A DNA stretch of 64,000 nt from Gyrodactylus bullatarudis (lineage: Eukaryota; Platyhelminthes; Monogenea; Gyrodactylidea; Gyrodactylidae): contig SSNU01000067.1 of NCBI GenBank assembly GCA_012064415.1, positions 219,607 to 283,606 of the forward strand, written 5' to 3'. This document shows, in pieces, positions 11,334 to 24,640 of this stretch. The position numbers and the translations under genes are program-made. The notes under the pieces were generated by a model. That model was not told the DNA's origin. It ran no database searches and saw only the letters and a program-made list of their open reading frames with translations. How positions within the stretch are numbered: the stretch's first letter is position 1; each line of letters opens with the position of its first letter.

Positions 11334-12640
11334 TAAATAGTTATGATTTTTTCCTCCCATGCATCCTATCGATCAGAGTAAAAAAAACATTTGCCGCAAT
11401 AAATCGTGATAACTGACATTACAGAGAAGATGTAAAATTGTATAAATCTCTTAAAAGCTATGGTGATAAGAATTAATTAAAGTGGTAATTTTCAACCTTT
11501 TTAATCTTTTCATTATAGAAAGAAATTCATTTGAAGTTCCATGCAACCCACATCAAATAATCTAATGTATGAGTCATATATATGTATATCTTGTTTATTC
11601 TCTTCTTCAACTAAAACCATGTTTTTATCAGCCATACATAATCTATACATGTCTGTTGTATATATATATGATAGATAGTTAGTATTATTATTATTGTTGT
11701 TATTCAACTGCCAAATAAACAGATGTGTTCATTTCTTGTGGAGTAACTTCCTTATTGTTTCACCGTAATATCACATGCGGTCCATCACTATGTACATAGT
11801 TGTTAAGAGACTGTAAAAAACTTGATTAGTTTTTCTTTCTCTCGGATAATTACCATCTATGGTTAAAATAACAGGTTGGAGATTTTCTTCCATCGTTTCG
11901 TTTGGCATACCCTTTGGTTACAGAACCATCAATCAATTGAGATGAAAAAAACTTTTCTTTACATTGGACATTTAGGAAAGGAAGGAGTTACAATTTCAAC
12001 TTTGGTTAATTATTTTCGATTGATTTTCCAAAATTGACATGCGTAATTATTATTGAGTAGAATTGCCCTAATCTTTAAATTCATAAAGATCTTAAATAAC
12101 CAATCAGAACAAGACAGGATTTTAACCAATCAGAGTTCATGCAGATTAATCAAATAATAATATTCTGAGATTTATCAATGAATACCAAATTTACTAGTAG
12201 AGTAAAGCTCTTAATCCACTTTGTTAAGGTAACATAAGAAGAATGACTAAGACATTTTTAGATCCATTATCTAGCTCAGCATAGATGAGAGAATAGATCT
12301 CATATTATACAGGTTCTCTGTAATTTTGTTTAAAACGAAAGATTTAATTTATTTCTTCAATGTCATAACAATAGCGTAATAATAATGATTTTAAATGATA
12401 TAATGATCAAAAATCAAAAGTATCCTCGATTCAAACTGTAGAAAACTGTCTATCATTTTCAATATCAAATTTGATATTAATACATTCAAGTAGGCTTTTC
12501 ATAGAAATAGGTGATCCATAAGACTTATTTCATTTAGGCCATATTGATAAGGAGAAGAAAGGTTTAGTTTCTATCATGAGAAAATTGGCTGAAATTAAAT
12601 TTAGTAAATTTTCCATTCTGTTAATTTTAATAGAAGATAA
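11334..12640. other. No gene seen
   Basis: AT-rich, with an ATT/GTT-rich simple stretch around 11670-11705. No coding signal. Confidence 0.45.
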
Positions 12641-12790
12641 GATTTATTGAGGCCAAATGTACATTTCTTAAAGCATCATCATTTACAAATTATGAAAGAA
12701 ATAGAAAATGTCAAAGAAAATCAGGTGTAAGCTTAAAAAACCAAAATAGCAACAGTGATAAGAAAAATGAAAAAGCTCAGAAAATCGAAA
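12641..12790 (-). repeat. Penelope-like 3' tail, copy 1
   Basis: Minus-strand copy of the 3' untranslated tail seen after the Penelope nuclease at 33830-33973 and as solo tails at 43270 and 49160. The hammerhead of this tail family is broken: GAA and helix III AUG-UA-CAU are present, but the 5' half of helix I and the first core bases are deleted. Confidence 0.7.
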
Positions 12791-12971
12791 AGTTTGAAAT
12801 CGAAAGTTAGTAAAAATGATTTTGAATTAATGTACATTCTGTGAATATAAAACCTCTTCTTTTATATCTACAAACATGATTTCAAACAGATTTTCTAAGG
12901 GTTTTTTCATTTTTTTTGTTAGAAAAGTATGGTTTTATTGAGTTTGAAAAGATAAAAGAAATCTTTATATC

Positions 12972-13581
12972 TGTTACCGTACAAGTCGTGATTCATAATT
13001 ATTAGGGGTAGATCATCAAAATCAAAAAATTAGAATATTGCAAAGCTTGGACCATCATACTGAATCCAAAGATGTCAATTTTGCCAGCCTGAGCAAAAGA
13101 AAAAACTTGTGAATAATGTCTTCAAATAGATAGTTGGTAAAATCACACATTTTAATGTTGCTACTTTGAAAGCAGAATGATCTTTTTCCAAAAAATTTTA
13201 TAACCTAAGATAATTTCAAGATTTATAACTGATGTCTCAAATAATTTTATCGAACTAATTTTTAAAAACTTTAAATAGAAAGCTTTAGATAATTCATTAT
13301 ATTAATCAACAAAAAGAGCCTATAAATATTTCGCCTGTTGCGAAAAAAAATGAATTGGGTGAGCAGCACTCAATCACTAAATATTGACCACTTAGTCTAT
13401 TGATATTTTTGTTCAAGAAATTTAACAGTATTATCCACAGGTAAATAATTCACGAAATATACTAATTTTAGTACAACCTGTGAAGAAAAATTTTATTCAC
13501 GAAATTTACTAGGACGTATGACATTCACGAAATATACTAGGAAATTCTTATAATTCCTGATTCACGACTTGTACGGTAACA
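12972..13581. mobile_element. Short DNA transposon/MITE with 24-bp TIRs
   Basis: Ends are TGTTACCGTACAAGTCGTGA plus TTCA and its inverse (23 of 24 match). Inside the right end, the motif CACGAAATATACTAGG occurs about three times between 13448 and 13545, like sub-terminal repeats. No coding region and no certain target duplication. It abuts the 3' tail of a LINE at 13582. Confidence 0.7.
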
Positions 13582-13905
13582 CATATACAAATACAATATA
13601 GCTGTAAATAGCATCTCTTGATATAATATGGCGGTTCAAAAATATAATAATTTGATAAATCTATGTTCGTGAAATATATAGAATGAGAATTGAAGAAATA
13701 AATAAGTCTTTCAAGAAATTTCAATAACATTCTGGGATTAGTGAAGATTAGCGTAGAGGAGACTCTTAGAATAATCAAGTTTGGACCTTATGTGTGACAT
13801 GATAGTTAGTTAGGTCATGACAGTATTTTTTATCGATCATATTATACGCAGATAGTAAATAGTGATTTGAAAATAAGGGGTTTCATCATTAAAATAAACT
13901 TCTGC
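13582..13905 (-). pseudogene. LINE 3' end (C-terminal codons and 3' UTR)
   Basis: Inverted relative of 36150-36430: the 3' UTR (13582-13740) and the last codons, reading SHIRSKLDYSK-type sequence with mutations. Strong 5' truncation, as usual for LINE insertions. Confidence 0.7.
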
Positions 13906-15351
13906 CTGCTTTTGACTTTGTTGCTGTTTACCAAGAGGTTTTTCCGTTTACATATAACTCAAGTTATACTTTTTTACGTTCATGTGACCCTGTTTTTACA
14001 AAACAGGAATAAATCATTCTCTTAAAATTATACGGTCTACTATTTATGACGAGAAAAAGTGCAATTTACAATAATTAATCAAGCGAAAATAGAGAAAGAT
14101 TCATTGTAATTTCTTGTTGGCTTTGATAGAAAAAAAACAGTACGATTATAGAAGCACTGAATAAAATAAGCTTCATCGTCTTGTATTCATCATTACTTTC
14201 AAGGCCGCTTTCTCTATCTCTTCTTAAATCCATCATATATTCATTGATGATATAAATAATAAAAAATAACATGAACTATATATGACATGGCAACTTTGAG
14301 AGAGTTTTTCACCAAGACAACTGTTTCTTCTTCTGCTGTACCCTTTGTACGGATTGTGTCATTAATTATTATTATTTTTCTTCTAATCTGGATTTTTATG
14401 TATGACAGATATTTAGTCAGTTAAACCTTTTAATTTTATTCTGAAAGATACCAATGAATTTCTTTTTCATTTCTATTTCCGCCTTTTTATTATTTTCTCT
14501 TGTATACTCTTTTGATCGTGTGTAAGATTCTCAAGTTAGCGAGAGATTTTTTGATAAGAAACTTTTATCGCGATCATACCAAAATTATTTATTAAATGAA
14601 CTACTTACAAGTAAATCGAATAAAAAGAACAAATTAAAACACCGAATTAATTTCACAATCCTACTTCATAAGTTGTTAAAAGATGAAAAAAATAGTTTAA
14701 TATTTTTATAACTGAGTGATACTTATAAGTATCATCGAATTAATCATTCTTTTATGATGAAAATTAATTGGCTTAGAAAGGAAACAGTAACCCAGCCAAT
14801 TAGAAAAAATGTTTTTCATAGCCTTGCTAAGGTATTTATCATGGATAATTGATCAATCAGTTTCTGACATTTTGTACGAAACCTACAGTCAAAATTTCTA
14901 ACATCCCTTCTGTATGTGTATCTAATTAATCAAGCCCAATAAACCTAACATTTGAGGAAATGAAACCCCTTAGCATAACTCATACAAAGGGCTGAAAATA
15001 AAAACTATTTCCGTTTGAATTTTTAGATAAAAATATTAATTCCATAGTAACTGGATAAAGAGAGTTCTTTATTATAAAAGAAACTGTTTCGATAAAAGAA
15101 TTCGTTTTCAAATTTTTTTCATCAAATAAAATTAACCAGGGTTTTAGACATTTTGAGTACAAATATTCGATAAAGATTTTTAAAAATGTTAACAATAATG
15201 AATAATAATAATTCCCAAAACTGAATTCAATAGTCCATTGTTGGTTTATTTTACCAGAGTTGAACCAATATTTCTTCTCTCTGAAGATGAGAATTAATGA
15301 TTTTGAAATTTCTTCCATTTCTTCTCTACATAATATAATAATAATAAGGGT
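13906..15351. other. No gene seen; one weak repeat
   Basis: 14580-14670 resembles 41800-41910 (both contain ACAAGTAAAYCGAATAAAAA), an unclassified repeat. Otherwise nothing recognisable. Confidence 0.4.
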
Positions 15352-15825
15352 ATGCAGTAGACTTGGACGACATTTTGCAAAATTACTTAAATCGCCCATC
15401 GATATGAAAAAAACAATTCTTCAAGTATTTAAATATAATCCCACCAAATATCGCTTCAAAATACCTTTCCATGCTTCTGGAATAAGATAAGTGAAAATTT
15501 AGAACGTTTTTTATTGTTTTAAATTTATAAATTCAACTTGTATTCACATTATTACTTTAAGTTGTAAAAATGACTTAAATCCTATTAAAATTGTTTTTCG
15601 ATAGCTCAAAACGAAATTTCTCTTATTTTTCATGAATTAATAGGTCAAAAACCGTTTTAAATTTGAAAATTTTCACAATTTTGTTTATCTTATTCCAGAA
15701 GCATGGAAAGGTATTTTGAAGCGAAATTTGGTGGGATTATATTTAAATACTTGAAGATTAGTTTTTCATATCGATGGACGATTTAGGTAATTTTGCAAAA
15801 TTTCGTCCAAGTCTAGTATGCAGCA
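15352..15825. mobile_element. Foldback repeat with ~145-bp arms
   Basis: Arms 15352-15500 and about 15680-15825 are inverted copies around a ~180-bp spacer. The central part (GCTTCTGGAATAAGATAAG ... CTTATTCCAGAAGC) recurs at 30612-30915, so this is a family with at least two copies. No coding region. Confidence 0.7.
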
Positions 15826-17085
15826 CCTGTAAGTTAAGTCGATACTACTCGATAATATTTCTCAATGGCCTTGAATGCGCAGAATTGATAATCTCAAGTG
15901 ATAATATATGCTCAATGATCAATTAGTGAATGGGGGTAAAACCAAACTTATTGTTGCTTCCTTATCACGCAGAAGATTTATCTATACGCTTAATTTAGTT
16001 TACTCCAGATGTAACGGCTAAAATAATATAATGTGGTTCTTTGCAATGTTACAAGGAAGAAGTATATCAAATAATCACGTATTTGTTACACATTTCTTTA
16101 TCCTCTTTTTTTGGAGTGTCAACACCTGTTCCATTCAAATGTAAAATAATACCTTAAAATTGAATATATCAAATCTATTCTAAAATATATAAAACTAACA
16201 ATCATTTGAGAATTTAACTCCATTTTTTTCTCTTTTCTATAACACATCATTTGATAAACTCGTTACTATTCATTCAAGGCAAAGAAAATACTTCATTTAT
16301 CTATCATTCGTCATAAGTCAAAGAAAGTTGATTTTTTTCAAAAAAATAATTCTTGTTCAAAACGGTTTCTTGAAAACCTATCACTCAGTGTTATAGATTA
16401 AAAGATCATATATAATAGAGCGTATTTCCCTATTGTAAATGTATTTTGTTGAATTGACCAATCAGGATCGTTCTTACTAAGACAATGACGTAATACTTGA
16501 TGATAGTCAAAATTTCCATGCCACTAAATGTTTTTTCAATCTCAGAGTCAGAATTTCGAAAATCATAGATGGTTTGATTAAGTATTTTCTTCAAGAAAAT
16601 AAACTTTTTGAAAATGTCTTATAAGTAGTATATTAATTACTAGAAAATTCGAAAGTGAAATCGTTCTCTCAAAAATAACTTTCAAGTAGTATGAATTTTT
16701 AAGAAGAAAATCGATAGAGCATATTTAATGCGCATAAAATTGAATTTTAAGGTCATATTTCTTGATGTGAAGGAAATCTCAGTCTAAAAGTTTGGTCGAC
16801 CAGTAGGGCGTAGTTTTATGAGCAATGTTTGTCTATTTTATTGTTTTTGTTCTCAATTTGTAGAGAAATTTCTCCTGATTCAGTTAGTACCACTAAACCC
16901 TATTAAATTAGTTCATTGAGTATTAGAATAAACTTTCAAATTTTGATAGAATAATTAATGTGTCACGCTTTTCCCTAAATCATCAGCAAAAATTACTTTT
17001 TGATTAGACACTCATAAATTTTTTATTATTTATGATAAAAATGTAACTTTTTCTGCAAAGGAGAGAAAACTTCAATCTTTCATCT
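15826..17085. other. No gene; partial MITE relic
   Basis: 16250-16400 is a partial inverted copy of the TTAA MITE at 17086-17501. The rest is featureless. Confidence 0.45.
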
Positions 17086-17501
17086 TTAACCCTGAAAGTC
17101 CCAGAGAATTTTTTTTCATGACTCGCATTCAATCTTTTGTCTATCCAATGGTTTGTGAATACGCTGATTACGAATCTACAGTTGTTGTAACGCTATTATT
17201 TTTGGTTCATTGACGATTGCATAATTGAATTCTAGAGGTATGATTACTCGATAAAAGTTATCTTACTTTTTATCTAGGTTTTCATAAAATTAGTTTTTTT
17301 TGAAAAAAATCAACTCTCTTTAAATTAGTATAGCCCGAGTTTGAGAAATGATAGAGCCAAGATCTTTGCCTATTCCAGGAGATTAATAAATTTCCCATCG
17401 AATAAGTGGTAAACGAAGTATTTTCTGAGGCTCTCATGAATAATAATGAGTTGCTAAAATGACATGTGATAGAACTATCACTGTGGGAATTTCAGGGTTA
17501 A
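17086..17501. mobile_element. TTAA-flanked MITE family B (piggyBac-type), 416 bp
   Basis: Left end TTAACCCTGAAAGTCCCA, right end TGGGAATTTCAGGGTTAA: inverted repeats including TTAA at both edges. This is the most complete copy. Others lie at 37837-38206 (near full) and partially at 16250, 20871, 22640, 41319 and 43860. Non-coding. Confidence 0.8.
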
Positions 17502-20500
17502 AAAATATTTCATGTTAATTTTAATACAAGATCATTGTTTCTATTGTAACATAAATAAGTTTTTTTTACATTATTCGAATTCTATATAGTGAAGAGACCA
17601 TTCAGATTCCGACCCAAGCTAGTGATCGATAATTTGCAAAATCTATGAAATAATTATTTTCAATTGATAATAATACCACATCAAGAAAAAAAATCTCTCA
17701 ACCACAGAGAATGAATGAGTTTAGCTTAAATGACAAAAGTTGGATTCATCTATACATACAGGATAATTCTGTGTATTCTTTAGAATACTGGGGCTAATTT
17801 TGAATGTTTTTCATGGCGAAATCAATTAAACTAATTATTTTTATTTTTTACTAATCTTGTCAGCATCTATAGTGATTTTAGTGAATTAGCAAGCTGTATT
17901 CACAAGAGTGCCGAGATCAAAAATCAAATGTAGCGCCTCAAGAGTAAAAATCATATGATGTATTCACATGTTTATTAGAGCTAGATTGTATTTTGTAAGA
18001 ACTACTATATTTTATCATGCTGACGCTTGAAAGTTTTTTCTCTTAATATGACTGACTATTAGAGATGGATTTTTCAAATTTTCGGTTTTTAACTCTAGTC
18101 ATAATTTGGTTTAGCTCTTAGAGACGGTTCTAATGATGTATAAAACATGGGTCTAAAAACCTACTTTAGATTGAGACATATCATGTTTAAACATTTTGTA
18201 TTAACTCTAATGGACGAGAGAATTGCTTAATTATCATTTGTTCACAATTTTTTCGACTTTAAGCTTTAATAACTTCTTCGAGATGATATTAAAATTATTA
18301 ATGAACTAAGAATATAAACAATCAAAAAGTCTTATAATAAAAAAGTTCACTTGAAAGTAGTGAGATCATTTTTGGGTGTTAAATGTGAAAAAATCAAAAC
18401 TTTGGCTCTATTATGTCACTATCCAAGAAATCATATCTTTCAAAAATTTGAACTAAACTTGAAATAGTTTCCCATGATGTGGAACTTGTGTGGCTTGGCA
18501 GTTTGAAATTATCAAAATTACAATTTTAATATCTACCCCTACTGACTATACCGGGTCGGATAAGCAATTTCTGATTCTGAATCTGACCTGGAAATAGGGC
18601 CGCAATTTAAAATGTTCATTATGGAAAGTTCATATGCTTTCGCACAAAATAGTGCAAAACTAAAGTTGAAAAATATCACTCTAGTGAACATCGACGAGAT
18701 AAATCTTCAACATCTTAGCATTCTCAACTGAGCCTTGCTTGTATTGAATAAGCTCGAATAATATTGGTGTCATTGAAGAGTAGAAATTCAAAATTTGAAA
18801 AAGAATTCTTTTGTCTAAAAATCATTAAACTTGATTAATCTCAAACTAATATATATATATATATAAAACTGAAGCCACACCCTATTTAAGAATGTAGATA
18901 TTGTATTTTTGAGTAAGGTAGAAGAACAACATGGTGTATTTCATTCATTGTATATTATTGTACATGTTAAAACACGTCATTGTTTACTTATCCATTCTTT
19001 GCTAATCAAATAGTAACATGGGCCCAAAGTAATAATTTTACTCTGATAAATGTATAACGTGAAGAATAGCCTTGGAAACAATGAAATAGATTTTAGAGTT
19101 TTTGCCTGAACTCTTGTTAGTTTCTGTTATTGTCAACAGTTCAAGATTTTGTGTCCTTCGTAAGAAAATACGTCCTTTATTTGAAAAATTAGAGTAAAAG
19201 ACTAGAGTTTCTAATACACTAAAATGTGAAAAGAAGGCCCCCTAACTAAAGTTTTTATTCAGTATTTTTTATCGAAAAAGAGTCCTTTGATGAAAAAATT
19301 GGTTTTTTTGTTCATCTCTACACTGAATCATCAACATAGAGGTCATTGAAATCATTAAGGCTTCTCGGAAGGTTCGTTTAAAGAATACCGATAAAATTCA
19401 ATTTTGTAATCGAACTTTAGAAATTTGGCTTATCCTATGGTAATCTGGTGTGTATTTTCGACCTTCAAAATATGGTCAGACTGAATTTTTTCTTATTTCA
19501 GAAATTAGATCAAGAATTATTTAGCTAGCTTAAGTTCTTTTTTTTCTAGAGTCGTCTTCAAAGGTTTCGAGGTTTCCATGTATAAAAGTTGTTTTTTAAG
19601 GTTATATCGTTGGCACTATGAATTGAGAATGCCTATAGCATAAATACATATGCTGCTAGATTTAGGAATATGGAAAAAATTAAGATTAATTGACTTGATT
19701 GAAAACATATTTTCTTGTCCTAAAACGAGGACGAATTAGAGTATTCTACTCGAGCCTATTTCAAGTTTGATTAAGAAGACTCTTTATTTGTCAAGGTAGG
19801 ACTAAGATGTTTAAATAAAATCATTAAATAAATAAGAATTCATGAAACTGATGGAATACATAGAGAGAATTGAGATAGTTTGGGGGTTCTCAATACTTTT
19901 ATGATGAAAATTTGTCGGCTTACATTTCAAGTATGAATTTCAAGGCCTTTAAGAAACTCATTTCATTCAAGCCTTAAAAATGACCCAAAAGTAGGGTTCT
20001 TCAGATAATTCAGATTCGGATCCGTCTGAAAAAATCCGAAGATAAAATTATTAAAACAAGTATTAATTTTCGATAATCTTGTGAAAAATATATTTCTTTC
20101 AAAAATTATTCATATTAAAATTCAAGAGCTTATAAAATTTCAGAAAAAGAAATTTAATGCCTTCTTCTTCGCAAGAACCATCTCTAAGGATACCTAGGAT
20201 CTTAATCGGACCTATCTATCGTTCTTCAAACTTTGATAACAATAGATCAAGGATTAATGATATCAACCTACCAGGGAGATAGCTTGCTAAGACACTATAA
20301 AATTTAACTCTAGAGAAGAATTTTTATTTGATTACTGATATGTGGGATTTCTATACAATAAAACAAATCAAAACTTATTTCATAGTTATCTTTTTGTTTA
20401 TATCAGAAGTGAAATTGTGGCGATTCGGAAATTTTCGGAATCTGAAGAACGCTACCCAAAAGTCGATAGAACCAAACCAGAATGTATTCAATGTGAATCA

Positions 20501-20870
20501 AATTTCTCTCGTTAATCGCTAAATAGAAGGGAGGACATCCTAAAAATAAACGACAAAAATATGTTTCGATTTAAAAATATTAATTTAATACTTTTAACGA
20601 GAATATACAAGAAAACCTTACATAAACTCAAATAAAAATGTTTGTTTTAACATCGAGATAACTTTAAAATTATTTTTGAGCTTAAAAATTAGGGATATCA
20701 TCAAAAACTACATATAGGGGTAGGGGATCTATCAAAACCTTCTTCTTCTAGGATGAATTTCCAGGCAGCTCATTCACATGAGAGATAGTGATGTCAAAAT
20801 GCTTGATTTTTCCAGCGACAAGATCTGGAGGGTACAGTTTGATACCAGGTTGAAGTATAAGGGCCTAATT
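17502..20870. other. Gene-free region with a short (AT)n tract
   Basis: A TA microsatellite lies at 18849-18865. I see no gene, TIR pair or copy of the known repeats in the remainder. Confidence 0.45.
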
Positions 20871-21190
20871 ATCGAGCCTTTCCAACTCAAGGGGCTATTT
20901 CGGTAGAATTAGAGAAGTTTTAGAAGATAGAGTTCAGACAGTTGCATATTTGAATTCTACATGTAAAGGTTAACTTACTTTTCATTCATAAAACTAAGTG
21001 GTTTTCAAGAAAACGTTTTAAACATAAATTAATCTTGTGAAAAACTCTTTTAAATATTATAGAACGAGTTTGACGAATGATAGACCTGATATCTTTAGAT
21101 ATTTCAGGAAAATAATAAATTTTCTATCGAATGGATGATAAACGAAGCATTTCCCGAGCTTTAAATGTGTAATAAGGATTAGATATGCTG
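20871..21190. repeat. Partial, decayed TTAA MITE family B
   Basis: Shares GAATTCTACATGTAAAGGTT-type and TTTGACGAATGATAGA blocks with 17240-17360. Both ends are lost. Confidence 0.55.
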
Positions 21191-22249
21191 ACGTTTGTAG
21201 AAAATATTTATTGAAAATGCACTTTTTTAGAGTTTATGACATGATTAAAAAAAATTATAGTATAAAATGGTTTTGAGAGGGAGTATCTGGTTAAAATGAG
21301 CTTTCTCGAGGCTCTATATATCACCTTTATGATTTACAGAAGAAAACAAGCGAACCTTTTTATTGGTCGATTTTATCCAACCAATGAACTGCTAGGATAT
21401 TTGAAATATGGATTTTGTAAATTGATCTCTCATTTATTCACATTTGTTTTTGAGAGAAGTTTTTATAAAATAATATACATTAGAATATTAATTTTCCAAA
21501 TTTTCAATTTCTAGGAGCTTAAACAGACATTAGAAATAAATAAGTAAATTTTCAACTTTGACTTTAAATAGCTCAGGAACTAGAACAGTCAAGGTAAACT
21601 TTTCTTCCGCTCTTTTGTAAAGAATTTATTTCTTCCTATCTCATTCATGTTTTTTCTCTATTGAAATGCAAAAGTCGAGGTTTTTACGAATAACTCGAAA
21701 ACTCAATTGTAGAATTTTTCAAGAAGCTCATGTCTGAAATCAGCGAAAAATTTTAGTTGAAAGTATCATTGGGTAGAAAACAAATTTGAAAGACTGTTTT
21801 GAAAACCAATTTCTCAGAGTCAGTAACCGAGTAATCATACCCCTAGATAAAGATTGACAGTTTTTGGATCAATGAAAGACGTTCAAAACATTTCTCAAAA
21901 AACTTTGTCTAATTTTACTATTGAGAATTACAAATAAATTGCTTATAATATAGATTATATCTCTATAATATGAAAAACGATTAGAATAGTTTCATTCCAG
22001 ATGTCTGTAGAAAAATCAAAATTATGAATATAAACTCTAGTGTTTTAAGGTTACACACATCATTCACTTCCGGTATGAGCCATTCAGGAACTTTTGTATT
22101 CTATTACAATTTAATTACAAAAATCTATTTGTCTTTTTTTTGTTATTTTTCTGACCAAATCATTTTATCATTCAGAAACTAATTGGGCTAATTCATTTTT
22201 GATGAATATGTCTTCTTCAGTACTGATTCCTAATAGATCTTTAATCATA
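21191..22249. other. No gene; fragment of MITE family B
   Basis: 21760-21900 is an inverted fragment of MITE family B. Short frames at 21296-21514 carry no recognisable motif. Confidence 0.4.
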
Positions 22250-23100
22250 TTGATCAAACTCAATATTTGTGGATATTTGAAAAAATTCTGAAAAAATTCA
22301 ATCTGACCAAAATTAGACCGTTTTTCGAATTTTGAAAATGCCTCGAATTTCAACTTTTTCAACTTTTGAGCCCAAGATTTTTATTGATTTTAAAGATTTG
22401 AAGCAGTTAAATGCAGATATTCAAAACCAACATTAGATAAAGAATTCGAATTAAGCCGTGGAGGTAGAAAGGAATCTACTGGTTTCAAGAAAAAGTTAAA
22501 CTTTTGAATTTTGGATCATTCCTCTTCGTGATAATCAATAATTTTAGGATTTTCCACAAAAAATGACGCATTTCTGTGAATTTCTGCAGCCGAATTTGTC
22601 TTTAAGTGTTTCGGCGCCGGTTATTTGTCCATTTTTTTTCGAAACCCTTCTAACTCTATTAGTTTTAGCGACTCATTATTACACATCTAAGGCCTCAGAA
22701 AATACTTCGGTTATCACTTTTTCGATAGGAAATTTATTAATTTCCTGGAATACGCAAAGATCTTGGTTCTATCACTGGTTAAAATCGTTAAGATTCAAAG
22801 AAAGTTGATTTTTTCCAAAAAATAATTTTTGTTTAAAACGTTTGCTTAAAAACCTACTTCCTAAGGTCATAGGTATAAAGTTAGAAAACTCTTATCGAGT
22901 AATCTTTCGCGTAGAATTCAAATATGCAATCACTTGAACGCTATCTGCTATAGCTTCATAGACAGCCAATATTTTGATCAAAAAATGACCAAAATTTTTA
23001 TTTGTAATTCCTGAACAAATAATAATTGCGTTAAAACAACTGTAGATTCGTAATCATTGTATTCACAAACCATGAAATATTTTGAATATCATGAAAATTG
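22250..23100. repeat. Adjacent partial foldback FB-A and partial MITE family B
   Basis: 22250-22610 matches an FB-A arm (AATCTGACCAAAATTAGACC, then CTTTTGAGC). 22640-23100 is an inverted MITE family B copy with its diagnostic block ACAACTGTAGATTCGTAATC near 23037. Neither has complete ends. Confidence 0.6.
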
Positions 23101-24360
23101 TGAAATATTCTCAGGACAAAGGAAACAAAGGTTGATATTTAGAATCAAATAAATATTGCCCTAATCAGCAGATCCTGATTTTGTTTCATTTGAAATTATT
23201 CATTTTTAAGCAACATTTTAAAATGAGGGAAATTTCAAATCATATTTTTGAATTTTAATGAAATTTTGATGTCGTTTTCAATATCGTTGGCTGACCACTA
23301 GGAGTAGATTTCAGGAATTCAATTTTATTGATTACAAAAAAACAAGACCAAGGCGCATTTAACCTAAATAAAATGATTCATCTGTTAGACAGAACACCAT
23401 TTTTCTTAAACGATTTTTCCATGAATATTCGTAAATTTGATAAAAAATCAGTACTGAATATTGTTAAAAATTTCTGATATGTTGTGCCAAATATATTTAT
23501 TCTATTCTATTCTATTCTCAAAAGTTATCAAACAGATATCAGGAGTTATGTTCAGATTTATGGTAAAGATAATAAGAGCAGAAATTTCATTCTTAGGTAT
23601 TCAACAGCAAAAAACATATGACCACATCCCAAGAAATCAACTCAATGTGTAAATCTAGCTTTGATAGATTTGAAATTATTATCTGAATTTTGTTATATTC
23701 TAACAATGTTAACCCTTCATGTCCCATTGTTCCACCAGAGGATGGCAACACTTTCTTGAGCGATAATTTGATCTGAAAGAATCTTACAAGTTTAAAATAT
23801 ATCTGGTTTTAGAACCAAAAAATGCCAATTTCAACTTCAAAAATATCTTTGAAATGATACGTTAGCTTTCTAAAAGGAATTCAGTTTCGGAATCAGCTTA
23901 GTTATTTTGGTAAAGTTGCTAAATTTCTAATTTGTGTGATGAAAAAATAATGAATTCGCTTGATCAAAGGAAATTTTTACTGTTTGATAGATAATTTTAA
24001 TTCCAGCAGATGCCTTTTGATTGAAAAATACAAGTCAAAGATGGCTTCACCATTGAGCTATGACAAAATCAATAATTGCATTTAATCTTTGAAAGAATGA
24101 AAACATAAAAACATGTATTTATATCTTCTAATGGCACCACTATATCCAAATTTTTCTTGAATACTTTTATCTGAGAAATAAAATATATATTGTTAACCAC
24201 TTGAAAATTTTCTTCTTATGTGAAACCTTTTTACTTAGTTGTGATTAGGACTCGATCAACTTATTTTTTGACTAATGCCAGGTCAGACTTCCCTCAGATT
24301 TCCATATGAGCCAGTATTGTGATATTCTGTGTGTGACGATGTGTGAGAGGGGTTGGTGTT
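23101..24360. other. No gene seen
   Basis: 23710 begins TTAACCCTTCATGTCCCA, similar in form to TTAA-MITE ends, but no matching right end was found. A short TATTC tandem lies near 23500. Confidence 0.4.
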
Positions 24361-24640
24361 TTTTGAATTTGAGAAGTCCAGATCATTTAGCCTATTTTAA
24401 CCAGTTGAAGAAAAAAAAATTTATTTCTATGAAAAATATAGTAATTTTTCGCAATTTCAATTTGGCGCCAAAATCCTATTTTTTCGGACTTTAAACTTCA
24501 GCTTTCTTGTTTAATTATGATTCTGAATAACTTCTTTATACCAATCTTCCACTTTCAATAAAATTTTTCATTTCGACAAAATGAGATTTTGGCGCTGAAA
24601 TCGAAATTTGAAAAATGACCATTTCAAACTTCAATAACCT
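24361..24640. repeat. Decayed foldback element, family FB-B
   Basis: Two inverted FB-B core blocks (AATTTGGCGCCAAAATCC and GAGATTTTGGCGCTGAAATC) around a short centre; outer ends are gone. Confidence 0.55.

Noticed and set aside
23710..23740. TTAACCCTTCATGTCCC as a MITE left end
   Set aside because: No matching inverted right end with TTAA was found downstream.
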